From the NCBI RefSeq assembly GCF_009184895.1, contig NZ_WESE01000002.1:124001-188000 (forward strand): a DNA stretch of 64,000 nucleotides, read 5' to 3'. Origin of the DNA: Nostocoides sp. F2B08 (GTDB lineage Bacteria; Actinomycetota; Actinomycetes; Actinomycetales; Dermatophilaceae). Positions 8,222-15,489 of this stretch are shown here, in pieces; the stretch's first letter is position 1, and the number at the start of each line of letters is the position of its first letter. The position numbers were made by a program, and so were the translations under genes. Below the pieces are notes generated by a model. It did not search any database. It was not told the origin of the DNA and was given only the letters and a program-made list of their open reading frames with translations.

Positions 8222-8986
8222 TCAGCGGCGGTGCCTGGGCGTGGCCAGTCGGGCCCGCAGAAGCCGTCGCGGTGTGACCTGCAACAGCCCGACGAGCGCC
8301 TTGTACTTCGCGCTCGGGACGGAGATCGCGCGGCCCGCCCGGGAGTCGGCGATCGCCGCCGCCACGACGTCGCGCACATCCAGCCACGCCGCCTCCGGCA
8401 GGTAGGACACGTCCATCCCTCCCCGCTCGTGGAACTCGGTGTGCGTGAACCCCGGGCAGAGAGCGGTCGCTGAGACGCCGGAGCCCGCCAGCTCCGTCGA
8501 CAGCGCCTCGGTCAGCACGGTGACATAGGCCTTGGCGGCCGAGTACGACCCCGCGGAGATGAACGAGGCGACCGAGGACACGTTGATGATCTCGCCGCGT
8601 CCTCGCGCCCGCATCGTCGTCGCCGCCGCGTGGGACAGGACGAGCACCGCGCGACACATGAGGTCGAAGGCCGCCTCCTCGGTCGCCAGGTCGTTGTCCG
8701 TGAACGACGACTTCAGGCCCAGTCCGGCGTTGTTGACGAGGACGTCAACCGGGTCGTCCGCGGACCGCAGGCGCTGCGCGACGCCCTCGAGCGCCGCGCG
8801 GTCGACCAGGTCGGCCGCGACGACCTCGACGCGGACGCCATAGGTGCGCCGGGTCTCGTCGGCGAGCTTCTCGAGTCGGGAGGCGGTGCGCGCGACCGCG
8901 ACCACCGCATACCCTTGCTCGGCGTACTGACGGACGAACTCGCGACCGATGCCGGCGGTCGCCCCGGTGACGAGGACGGTAGGCAT
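8222..8986 (-). CDS. Short-chain dehydrogenase/reductase
   Basis: 254 residues, classical SDR: nucleotide-binding TGATAGIG at residues 7-14, NNAG in the fourth strand, INVSSVASF with the catalytic Ser, and YSAAK with catalytic Tyr and Lys. VVAVARTASRLEKL suggests NADP preference (Arg after beta2). The C-terminal tail (TPRRLLRARLATPRHRR) is strongly basic. The substrate is unknown. The gene ends 20 bp before the promoter of pyrE on the same strand and starts from its own leaderless promoter. Confidence 0.9.
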   Translation of the reverse strand: MPTVLVTGATAGIGREFVRQYAEQGYAVVAVARTASRLEKLADETRRTYGVRVEVVAADLVDRAALEGVAQRLRSADDPVDVLVNNAGLGLKSSFTDNDLATEEAAFDLMCRAVLVLSHAAATTMRARGRGEIINVSSVASFISAGSYSAAKAYVTVLTEALSTELAGSGVSATALCPGFTHTEFHERGGMDVSYLPEAAWLDVRDVVAAAIADSRAGRAISVPSAKYKALVGLLQVTPRRLLRARLATPRHRR

Positions 8987-8993
8987 GGCCTGC

Positions 8994-8999
8994 AGCCTA
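8994..8999 (-). promoter_or_regulatory. -10 box (TAGGCT), leaderless start of the SDR gene
   Basis: TAGGCT on the minus strand, 7 nt before the ATG at 8986. Confidence 0.5.
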
Positions 9000-9011
9000 C
9001 GTGGAGCACGG

Positions 9012-9017
9012 TAGGAT
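9012..9017 (+). promoter_or_regulatory. -10 box (TAGGAT), leaderless start of the SLAC1/TehA-like gene
   Basis: TAGGAT ends 6 nt before the ATG at 9024; no ribosome binding site is present. Confidence 0.55.
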
Positions 9018-9023
9018 ACCCCC

Positions 9024-10016
9024 ATGGGTATTGTCACCGAGCCTCGGACACGCGCCGCCGCGGGTCGGCTCGCGTACCTCCCGGTGACCCTGTTCTCGTC
9101 GGTGATGGGCCTGGGCGGGGTGGCCCTGGCCTGGCGACGCGCAGCACGGGTGTGGGACCTTCCCGACTGGCCGTACCTCGTGTTCCTCACCCTCGCCGTG
9201 GCTGCCGCGCTCGTCGTCGGGACGCTGTACGCGGTGAAGTGGGTCCGCTACCCGCAGGCGGCCCGTGCCGAGCTGGCCCACCCGCTGCGGATGGCCTTCG
9301 CACCGACCGTGACGATCGCGATCCTCGTGCTGGCCACGGCCCTGTCCGAGATCGCCCCCGGCGTCGCGTCCGTGCTGTGGTGGGTCGGGGCCCTCGGGCA
9401 CCTGGCGGCGACCGTGGCCGTCCTCACCGCCTGGTTCGGCCGGGCAGACATCCTCGCCGGCCACGTCACCCCCGCCTGGTTCATCCCCGTCGTCGGCAAC
9501 GTCATCACCCCGCTCGCGGCTGCCGCGATCGGGTCGGTCGAGCTGGCCTGGATCTCGTTCGGCGTCGGCGTCGTGTTCTGGCTGGCCCTCCTTCCCCTGC
9601 TCCTCCAGCGGCTGCTGACCCACGACCAGCCGTTGCCGGAGAAGCTCCTGCCGACGATGGCGATCTTCATCGCGCCGCCGGCGGTGACCATGCTCTCGTG
9701 GCAGAGCCTCACCGGGGCTCAGGCCGACCCGCTCAGCCTGGTGCTGCACGGGGCGACCGTCGCGTTCGTCGTGCTCCTCTTCGCGCAGGTCGGCCGGCTG
9801 CGCACCCTGCCCTTCGCACTGCCCTTCTGGACCTACACCTTCCCCCTGGCCGCGGCCGCGGTGGCCACGACCGCGATCGCGGGACAGGCGGACTGGGTCG
9901 GCTACGACGCCATCGCCGTCACCCTGCTGGTCGTCTCCACGACCGTCGCCGTCGCTGTCTCGGTGCTGACCGTGCGCGCCGCGCGCCAGGGGCGCATCTG
10001 CGTCCCCGAGGGATGA
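9024..10016 (+). CDS. SLAC1/TehA-family (TDT) anion channel or exporter
   Basis: 330 residues with about ten hydrophobic segments and few charged residues in them. The pattern YLPVTLFSSVMGLGGVALAW at the start, then TPAWFIPVVGNVITPL and LPTMAIFIAPPAV, matches the TehA/SLAC1 fold (five helical hairpins around a pore). Members conduct anions or export tellurite, C4-dicarboxylates or sulfite; which applies is not visible. It is followed immediately by the PIG-L gene. Confidence 0.85.
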   Translation: MGIVTEPRTRAAAGRLAYLPVTLFSSVMGLGGVALAWRRAARVWDLPDWPYLVFLTLAVAAALVVGTLYAVKWVRYPQAARAELAHPLRMAFAPTVTIAILVLATALSEIAPGVASVLWWVGALGHLAATVAVLTAWFGRADILAGHVTPAWFIPVVGNVITPLAAAAIGSVELAWISFGVGVVFWLALLPLLLQRLLTHDQPLPEKLLPTMAIFIAPPAVTMLSWQSLTGAQADPLSLVLHGATVAFVVLLFAQVGRLRTLPFALPFWTYTFPLAAAAVATTAIAGQADWVGYDAIAVTLLVVSTTVAVAVSVLTVRAARQGRICVPEG

Positions 10017-10021
10017 GGCCG

Positions 10022-10768
10022 ATGACGACCCACGGAAGCACCGAGCCGAGCGGCACCGAGGGCGATCTCCCGACCTGGAGGCGGACCCTCGTCGTCGTCG
10101 CGCACCCCGACGACGAGTCGTTCGGGCTCGGCGGGGTGATCGACGCCCTCGTGCGCGCCGGTTCGTCCGTGCGTGTGCTCTGCCTCACGGCCGGAGAGGC
10201 CTCGACCCTCCATGCGGACGACGAGGTCGAGCTGACCCTCGTCCGCGCGGCCGAGCTGGAGGCGGCGGCCGAGCGACTCGGGGTCACCTCGACCACCCTC
10301 CTGCGTCACCCCGACGGTGAACTGAGCCACCGCATACCGGATCTGCTGACGTCGGTGCGCGAGGCCGTGCAGGTGGAGGCCCCGGACGGACTGCTGGTCT
10401 TCGGGGCCGGGAACGGCGTGACCGGGCACCCGGACCACGAGGCGGCGACGGCTGCGGCGCTCGCGGTGGCGGCCGAGCGAGGCCTCCCGGTCCTCGAGTG
10501 GTGCCTGCCGACCGAAGTGGCCGAGGCGCTCAACGCCGAGCTGGGGGCGTCGTTCGCCGGCCATGCCTCCGACACCCTGCCCATCACGGTCCGCGTCGAC
10601 CGCGACCGTCAGCGCCGGGCGATCGCGGCCCATGCCAGCCAGGCCGTGCCCGGATCGGTCCTCTGGCGACGCCTGGAGCTGCTCGCGGACCTCGAACACC
10701 TTCGTCTGACCCGCCCCCAGGACTCTGACCGCCCCCTGCCACCCCCCAACTCAGGAGCCCCCTCGTGA
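10022..10768 (+). CDS. PIG-L family N-acetyl-sugar deacetylase
   Basis: 248 residues. The zinc site is shown by VVVAHPDDESFGLGG (His-Pro-Asp-Asp) and GHPDHEAA, the two PIG-L motifs. Family members deacetylate N-acetylglucosaminyl compounds, as MshB and Mca do in mycothiol metabolism; this protein lacks further features assigning it to either. An in-frame ATG at 10013 overlaps the previous stop; the ATG at 10022 has GAGGG 9 nt upstream and was chosen. Its stop overlaps the start of the rhodanese gene by 4 nt (GTGA). Confidence 0.85.
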   Translation: MTTHGSTEPSGTEGDLPTWRRTLVVVAHPDDESFGLGGVIDALVRAGSSVRVLCLTAGEASTLHADDEVELTLVRAAELEAAAERLGVTSTTLLRHPDGELSHRIPDLLTSVREAVQVEAPDGLLVFGAGNGVTGHPDHEAATAAALAVAAERGLPVLEWCLPTEVAEALNAELGASFAGHASDTLPITVRVDRDRQRRAIAAHASQAVPGSVLWRRLELLADLEHLRLTRPQDSDRPLPPPNSGAPS

Positions 10769-11220
10769 AACCTCGTCGCACCGTCGCACTCGTCCTGTCC
10801 GCACTGCTCGCCGTCATCGGCCTGTCCGGCTGCTCGGACTCGGATCCCGAGGTCAGCGCCACCGCGGGCACGGCGGCCACCGCGCAACCCGCTGCGGGGA
10901 GCGAGCTCGACGCCGCCGACTTCGCGGCCGCCCTCAAGGCACCCGAGACCGTCATCCTCGACGTGCGCACGCCGGAGGAGTTCGCCGAGGGACACATCCC
11001 CGGTGCGGTCAACATCGACGTGCAGGCGCCCGACTTCGCGAGCCAGGTGGCCGCGCTCGACCCGCACGTCCCCTACGCCGTGTACTGCCGATCGGGCAAC
11101 CGGTCGCAGGTGGCGCTCGACCTGATGGCCCAGATGGGGGTCACGGACGCCTATCACCTCGGCGGTGGCGTCGGCGCGTGGCAGCAGGCCGGTGGCGAGC
11201 TGGTCTCCGGCGGCGAGTGA
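10765..11220 (+). CDS. Rhodanese-domain lipoprotein
   Basis: 151 residues. A signal peptide ends in the lipobox LSGC (Cys about residue 24), so the protein is exported and lipid-anchored. A low-complexity linker (SATAGTAATAQPAAG) leads to one rhodanese domain with LDVRTPEEFAEGHIPGA and the active-site loop CRSGNRS. Rhodaneses transfer sulfane sulfur; as an extracytoplasmic lipoprotein its acceptor is unknown. Start GTG overlaps the PIG-L stop. Confidence 0.88.
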   Translation: MKPRRTVALVLSALLAVIGLSGCSDSDPEVSATAGTAATAQPAAGSELDAADFAAALKAPETVILDVRTPEEFAEGHIPGAVNIDVQAPDFASQVAALDPHVPYAVYCRSGNRSQVALDLMAQMGVTDAYHLGGGVGAWQQAGGELVSGGE

Positions 11221-11263
11221 GGCCGGGCCCGACCGGTACGGACATGGCACCCGTCGTGGCGAC

Positions 11264-11281
11264 CCTAAGCAGGTGCTTAGG
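11264..11281. promoter_or_regulatory. Inverted repeat over the xthA promoter
   Basis: CCTAAGCA and TGCTTAGG are perfect reverse complements around a 2-bp spacer. The right arm overlaps the first four bases of the -10 box at 11278-11283, so a bound dimer would block transcription. The shape resembles TetR-type operators; it is not the actinobacterial SOS box. Confidence 0.5.
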
Positions 11282-11283
11282 CT
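11278..11283 (+). promoter_or_regulatory. -10 box (TAGGCT), leaderless start of xthA
   Basis: TAGGCT ends 6 nt before the GTG start at 11290. Confidence 0.55.
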
Positions 11284-11289
11284 AGGAGC

Positions 11290-12093
11290 GTGCGCATCGC
11301 CACGTGGAACGTCAACTCGATCCGCTCCCGCATCGACCGCGTGGAGGACTGGATCCGGCGCACCGACGTCGATGTCCTGGCGATCCAGGAGACCAAGTGC
11401 CGGGAGGACCAGCTCCCCCGCCGACGCCTGGAGGCGCTGGGCTACGAGGTCGCTCACCACGGGTTCAACCAGTGGAACGGCGTGGCGATCCTCTCCCGGC
11501 TGGGTCTGCGCGACGTCGAGGTCGGCCTCCCGGGCGTGCCGATGTGGGGCGACCCGGCCGTCGCCGAGGCACGGGCCATCGGCGCCATGTGCGGTCCGGT
11601 TCGGGTCTGGTCGGTCTACGTGCCCAACGGTCGGCACCTCGACGACCCGCACATGACCTACAAGCTCGCCTGGATGGAGCACCTGCGCGACCGGGTCACC
11701 GGGTGGCTCGCGGCCGAGCGCGACGGCGGGCCGCCGTTCGCGGTGATGGGCGACTGGAACATCGCACCTCGTGACGAGGACGTCTGGTCGATGGAGTTCT
11801 ATCGCGACAAGAGCCACGTCTCGCCGCCGGAGCGGGCCGCCTTCGACGCGCTGCTGGACGCCGGGCTCACCGACGTCGTGCGGCCACATGCTCCCGGGCC
11901 CGGAGTCTATACATACTGGGACTACCAGCGACTCCGTTTCGCCAAGAGGCAGGGTATGCGCATCGACTTCGTGCTCGGCTCCCCCGGGTTCGCCGACCGC
12001 GTCGTCGGCGCGGCGATCGACCGCGAGGAGCGCAAGGGCACCGGCGCGAGCGACCACGCGCCGGTCGTCGTCGAGCTCTCGGAGCCGACATGA
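11290..12093 (+). CDS. xthA: Exodeoxyribonuclease III / AP endonuclease
   Basis: 267 residues, GTG start. It carries all exonuclease III motifs: TWNVNSIRSR (N7), IQETKC (metal-binding Glu), VYVPNGRHLDD, GDWNIAPRDEDVW (Asp, Asn) and ASDHAPVVVEL (catalytic Asp-His). It cleaves abasic sites and degrades 3' ends in base excision repair. A palindrome overlaps its promoter, an uncommon regulatory arrangement for this gene. It is followed by an alpha/beta hydrolase gene with a 4-nt overlap. Confidence 0.95.
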   Translation: MRIATWNVNSIRSRIDRVEDWIRRTDVDVLAIQETKCREDQLPRRRLEALGYEVAHHGFNQWNGVAILSRLGLRDVEVGLPGVPMWGDPAVAEARAIGAMCGPVRVWSVYVPNGRHLDDPHMTYKLAWMEHLRDRVTGWLAAERDGGPPFAVMGDWNIAPRDEDVWSMEFYRDKSHVSPPERAAFDALLDAGLTDVVRPHAPGPGVYTYWDYQRLRFAKRQGMRIDFVLGSPGFADRVVGAAIDREERKGTGASDHAPVVVELSEPT

Positions 12094-13016
12094 GAGCCCG
12101 ACAGGTCATCGACGGTGGCTCGCACCAGCTCATCGAGGGGCGCGGCGGCGAGCGGATCGCCGTCTGGGAGTATGCGCCGGGCCACTCGGGTGTGTCCGTC
12201 AGCCCCGTGACGGTCGTGTTCGCCCACGGCTGGACGCTCGACCACACCGTCTGGGTCCCGTTCATCGAGAGGGTCCAGGCCGAGCACAACGTGCGCGTCC
12301 TCGCCTACGACCAGCCGGGACACGGCGACACGACGCTCGGCAGTGAGTACCGCCCCACGATCAGGGCTCTGGGTGAGACCCTGGTCGACGTCCTCGACGC
12401 GACGGTGCCGGAGGGCCCGGTCGTGCTCGTCGGCCACTCGATGGGCGGCATGACGATCATGGCGTATGCGGGGGCCCACCCCGAGGACATCGGCACCCGG
12501 GTGCAGGGCGCTCTGCTCGTCGGCACGACGGCCGGGGACATCACCCGCCGGTTCCAGGGGGTCGAGACCGCCGTGATGCGCGTGATCCACCGCGCGCCGA
12601 TGATCCCCACGGGCAACCTCATCACCCAGCGCGGACAGCGGCACAGCCTCTTCGGCGACCGGTGCGACCCGGCCGACCTGGCGTACACGGTCAAGGTGAT
12701 GTCCTCGACCCCCCTGCCGACGCTCAGCCGCTACTACCTCGCGCTGATGGAACACGACGAGACCGAGCACCTCGGCGTGCTCGCCGGCACGAGGACCGTC
12801 GTGATGGTGGGCGAGAAGGACCGCCTGACCTCCGTCCGCCACGCTCGGCGGCTGCACACCGCGGTCCCGGGGTCGCGGCTCGTCGTCGTGCCCGGAGCGG
12901 GCCACATGCTCATGTTCGAGGCGCCCCAGCTGCTCGGTCTCGAGCTCAGTCACCTCATCGACGCGGCCGAGTCCGCCGGCGGCTCCCAGGTCAGATCAGC
13001 TCGCTCGCCCGGTTGA
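12090..13016 (+). CDS. Alpha/beta hydrolase
   Basis: 308 residues, no signal peptide. FAHGWTLDHTVW forms the oxyanion region, GHSMGG the nucleophile elbow (Ser), GEKDRLTS the acid Asp and GAGHMLMFEAP the catalytic His; AYDQPGHGDT is the typical second motif. It should hydrolyse an ester or similar bond; the cap region (GDITRRFQGVETAVMR) does not point to a substrate. Its start overlaps the xthA stop by 4 nt, and its last 26 bp overlap the end of the convergent MFS gene. Confidence 0.88.
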   Translation: MRARQVIDGGSHQLIEGRGGERIAVWEYAPGHSGVSVSPVTVVFAHGWTLDHTVWVPFIERVQAEHNVRVLAYDQPGHGDTTLGSEYRPTIRALGETLVDVLDATVPEGPVVLVGHSMGGMTIMAYAGAHPEDIGTRVQGALLVGTTAGDITRRFQGVETAVMRVIHRAPMIPTGNLITQRGQRHSLFGDRCDPADLAYTVKVMSSTPLPTLSRYYLALMEHDETEHLGVLAGTRTVVMVGEKDRLTSVRHARRLHTAVPGSRLVVVPGAGHMLMFEAPQLLGLELSHLIDAAESAGGSQVRSARSPG

Positions 13017-14691
13017 CGGCGTGCCCGCGCCGCCGCACGTCGAGGGCGAGGCAGGCGAGGGCGGCGAGCAGGGCGCCGAAGGAGGCTCCGAGCAGCATGG
13101 TCTGCACCTGGCCGATCGCAGCGTCGATGAGCGCGTCGACGTCGGTGGGGTCCGGCAGCGCCGCGACCTCGCGGTAGTACCTGTTGAGGCCGATCGCCGT
13201 CAGGACCGCGATGCCGACGACCATGCCGACCATCCGCGCGACGACGACGAGTGCGCTGGCCGTGCCGTGGGCGTCCTGGGGGGCGTCGGCCAACGCCGCG
13301 TTGTTCACCGGCGCGAGCGCCAGGCCGACGCCGAAGCCGATGACGACCAGCCCGACCGTGCCGGCCGCGCTGTCGAGTGACCCCCGCCCCCACGAGCTCG
13401 CGGCGAACAGCGCACCGGAGGCGAGCAGCATGCCGATGCCGGCGACCGCGCCGTCACCGAGCCAACGCAGGGCCCACCCGCCGAGGACGGCACCGACCGG
13501 GACGGCGACGAGGAACTTCAGCAGTTCCAGAGCGGCCACCGTCTGGTCCGGCGAGACAGTGAGCCGGCTGAGCAGGGGGATCCCGACGATGACGGCGACC
13601 AGGGCCGTGCCGACGAGGAAGGACACGAGCAACGCCCACGGCACCCTGGCTCGCACGACGCCTCGGGGCACGAGCGGCTCGTCAGTGCGGGCGTGTCGCC
13701 AGACGTAGAGCAGCGCGAGCACCGCACCGAGCGGAAGCAGCGAGTAGCCCAGCGGGCCGATGACCTCGGTCTCCGGGTCCGCAGAGGCGAAGGTGAGGAT
13801 GACGCAGCCGAGCGCGCCGCCGAGGAGCAGCGCCCCCGGCAGGTCCGCGTGCCGAAGGACCGGCCAGGCGGCCCGGGTGGCCAGGACGACGCCGGCTCCG
13901 GTGATGGCGAGCGCCACGACCCCGATCGGGGTCAACAGCACCGCGGAGGAGTCGCCGAACGGGACGAAGGGTGCGCCGAGCGCCACACTCGTCACGAGGG
14001 CGTCCGGCGCCCAGAGCGCGAGCACGAGAACGGCGAGCCCGAGAGCGAGAACGGCGGTGGGCGCCCAGACCCGCATCGACGTATGCGCGGGCCGGTCGGT
14101 CCGAGCAGGTCGCCCGACGACGAACAGGGCGATCGAGAGCAGGACACCGGCGACGGCGTTCAGCCAGAAGATGGCGCGCCAGTCGGCGACGGCGAGCACG
14201 GCTGCCCCGAGGACGGGCCCGAGGACGGAGCCGAGCTCCTGCACGGCACCGACGACGCCGAGGGGCGTACCCCGACGGTCGGCCGGCCACAGGTCGGCGA
14301 CGAGGGCGAGAGTCGCCGGGACGAGCCCCCCGCCCCCGATCCCCTGGACGACGCGACCGCCGACGAGGACGGGCAGGTCGGTGGCGAGCGCGGTGACGAC
14401 CGACCCGAGTACGAAGACCGCGAGACAGAGCTGCAGCACGCGCTGCCGGGAGACGAGGTCGGCCACTCGGCCGATGAGCGGAAGGATGGCGATGTAGCCG
14501 AGAAGGAAGCCCGAGACGATCGGGGTGGCCCGCTGGAGCGCCTCGATGGTGACCCCGACACCGGCCATCATGTCGGTCAGGGCGAGGACGACGACGTAGG
14601 TGTCGGCCGCGGCGAGGGCGACCCCGATCGCGGCGATGGTCAGGATGGACCGGGCCCGGGGTCCCGCACCCGTGGCGACGGTCTGGGTCAT
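12991..14691 (-). CDS. P55-like MFS exporter (DHA2, 14 TM)
   Basis: 566 residues, about 14 transmembrane helices. Motif A is GYIAILPLIGRVADLVSRQRV and motif C is VQELGSVLGPVLGAAVL, typical of the EmrB/QacA (DHA2) branch. It lies 10 bp downstream of an LppX/LprG-type lipoprotein gene. In mycobacteria the LprG and P55 (Rv1410) pair exports triacylglycerides and other lipids, so I infer the same role. It overlaps the 3' end of the alpha/beta hydrolase gene by 26 bp in convergent orientation. Confidence 0.85.
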   Translation of the reverse strand: MTQTVATGAGPRARSILTIAAIGVALAAADTYVVVLALTDMMAGVGVTIEALQRATPIVSGFLLGYIAILPLIGRVADLVSRQRVLQLCLAVFVLGSVVTALATDLPVLVGGRVVQGIGGGGLVPATLALVADLWPADRRGTPLGVVGAVQELGSVLGPVLGAAVLAVADWRAIFWLNAVAGVLLSIALFVVGRPARTDRPAHTSMRVWAPTAVLALGLAVLVLALWAPDALVTSVALGAPFVPFGDSSAVLLTPIGVVALAITGAGVVLATRAAWPVLRHADLPGALLLGGALGCVILTFASADPETEVIGPLGYSLLPLGAVLALLYVWRHARTDEPLVPRGVVRARVPWALLVSFLVGTALVAVIVGIPLLSRLTVSPDQTVAALELLKFLVAVPVGAVLGGWALRWLGDGAVAGIGMLLASGALFAASSWGRGSLDSAAGTVGLVVIGFGVGLALAPVNNAALADAPQDAHGTASALVVVARMVGMVVGIAVLTAIGLNRYYREVAALPDPTDVDALIDAAIGQVQTMLLGASFGALLAALACLALDVRRRGHAVNRASELI

Positions 14692-14701
14692 CGCGTGGAG
14701 C

Positions 14702-15454
14702 TCAGGTCGTCGGGCTGGCGGCGGGAGTGGTGGGCGCATCGGTCGCGGCACCCGTCGGCCGCTCGATCGGGACCGCCTGCCCGTAGTCGGTGAGGAGCAG
14801 GGTGTACGTGGACTCGGTCCCGTCGTAGAACTCGCCCTCGAGGACGGCGCTGCGCAGCTCGTTGTCGTCCGTCAGTCCGTACGTGACGTCGAACGTGCGG
14901 TCGGGTCCGCCGAGTCGCAGGAGCGCCTCGACCCGGTCGCCGGGCAGGGTTCCGGTGATCTGACGGAGGATCTCGCGGCCCTCTCTGGTCCGCTCGCCCT
15001 CGGCGAGGTCGGTCGTGGCGCCGATGAGGCTGGACAGCCCTGCCTCGGGGTCGAGGAACGTCGTGGGGTTCGGTGCCCCGAGCTCGTCGAGGTCGACCGG
15101 CGCGTAGTCGGGGGTGAACAGCTTCATGTATGCGTCGGGCCCGATGCAGATCAGCCCCACCGTCGCGGTGACGCCGTTGATCCGCCCTTCGATGTCTCCG
15201 GCGAACTTGATGGTGTCGCCGTCGACGACGGCGACACCGGTGGCCGAGCGGACCCCGTTGACGTCGGTCGGCACGTCGGTGCCCGTGAGCTCGACCGTCA
15301 TGGCCTCGGTTGACTCGAGGATCTCCTGGGCGGCGGCGAGCTGCTCCTGCGGTCCCGCCGGCGCCTCGGCCTCGGCACTGCTCTCGTCACCGGAGCATCC
15401 GGTGACGACGAGCGCCAGGGCGAGGGCACCGGCGGTGAGGGAGAGACGACGCAT
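14702..15454 (-). CDS. LprG/LppX-type lipoprotein
   Basis: 250 residues. Signal peptide with lipobox VTGC (Cys about residue 20), then an acidic Ala-rich linker and the LppX_LprAFG fold: repeated amphipathic strands such as MTVELTGTDVPTDVNGVRSA, VDGDTIKFAGDIEG and AYMKLFTPDY. These proteins hold lipids in a hydrophobic cavity and pass them to the cell surface. The following gene is the P55-like exporter. It lies 35 bp after clpB but has its own -10 box (TAGCAT, 6 nt before ATG). The C-terminal 20 residues are Pro/Thr/Ala-rich. Confidence 0.85.
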   Translation of the reverse strand: MRRLSLTAGALALALVVTGCSGDESSAEAEAPAGPQEQLAAAQEILESTEAMTVELTGTDVPTDVNGVRSATGVAVVDGDTIKFAGDIEGRINGVTATVGLICIGPDAYMKLFTPDYAPVDLDELGAPNPTTFLDPEAGLSSLIGATTDLAEGERTREGREILRQITGTLPGDRVEALLRLGGPDRTFDVTYGLTDDNELRSAVLEGEFYDGTESTYTLLLTDYGQAVPIERPTGAATDAPTTPAASPTT

Positions 15455-15460
15455 GGCGCA

Positions 15461-15466
15461 ATGCTA
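15461..15466 (-). promoter_or_regulatory. -10 box (TAGCAT), leaderless start of the LprG-like gene
   Basis: TAGCAT on the minus strand ends 6 nt before the ATG at 15454, giving the lprG/P55-like pair a promoter separate from clpB. Confidence 0.5.
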
Positions 15467-15489
15467 CGGCTCGTCCACCACGAGCCTCG

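Noticed and set aside
11264-11281. LexA (SOS) box before xthA
   Set aside because: Actinobacterial SOS boxes have GAAC/GTTC arms; this palindrome has AAGCA/TGCTT arms.
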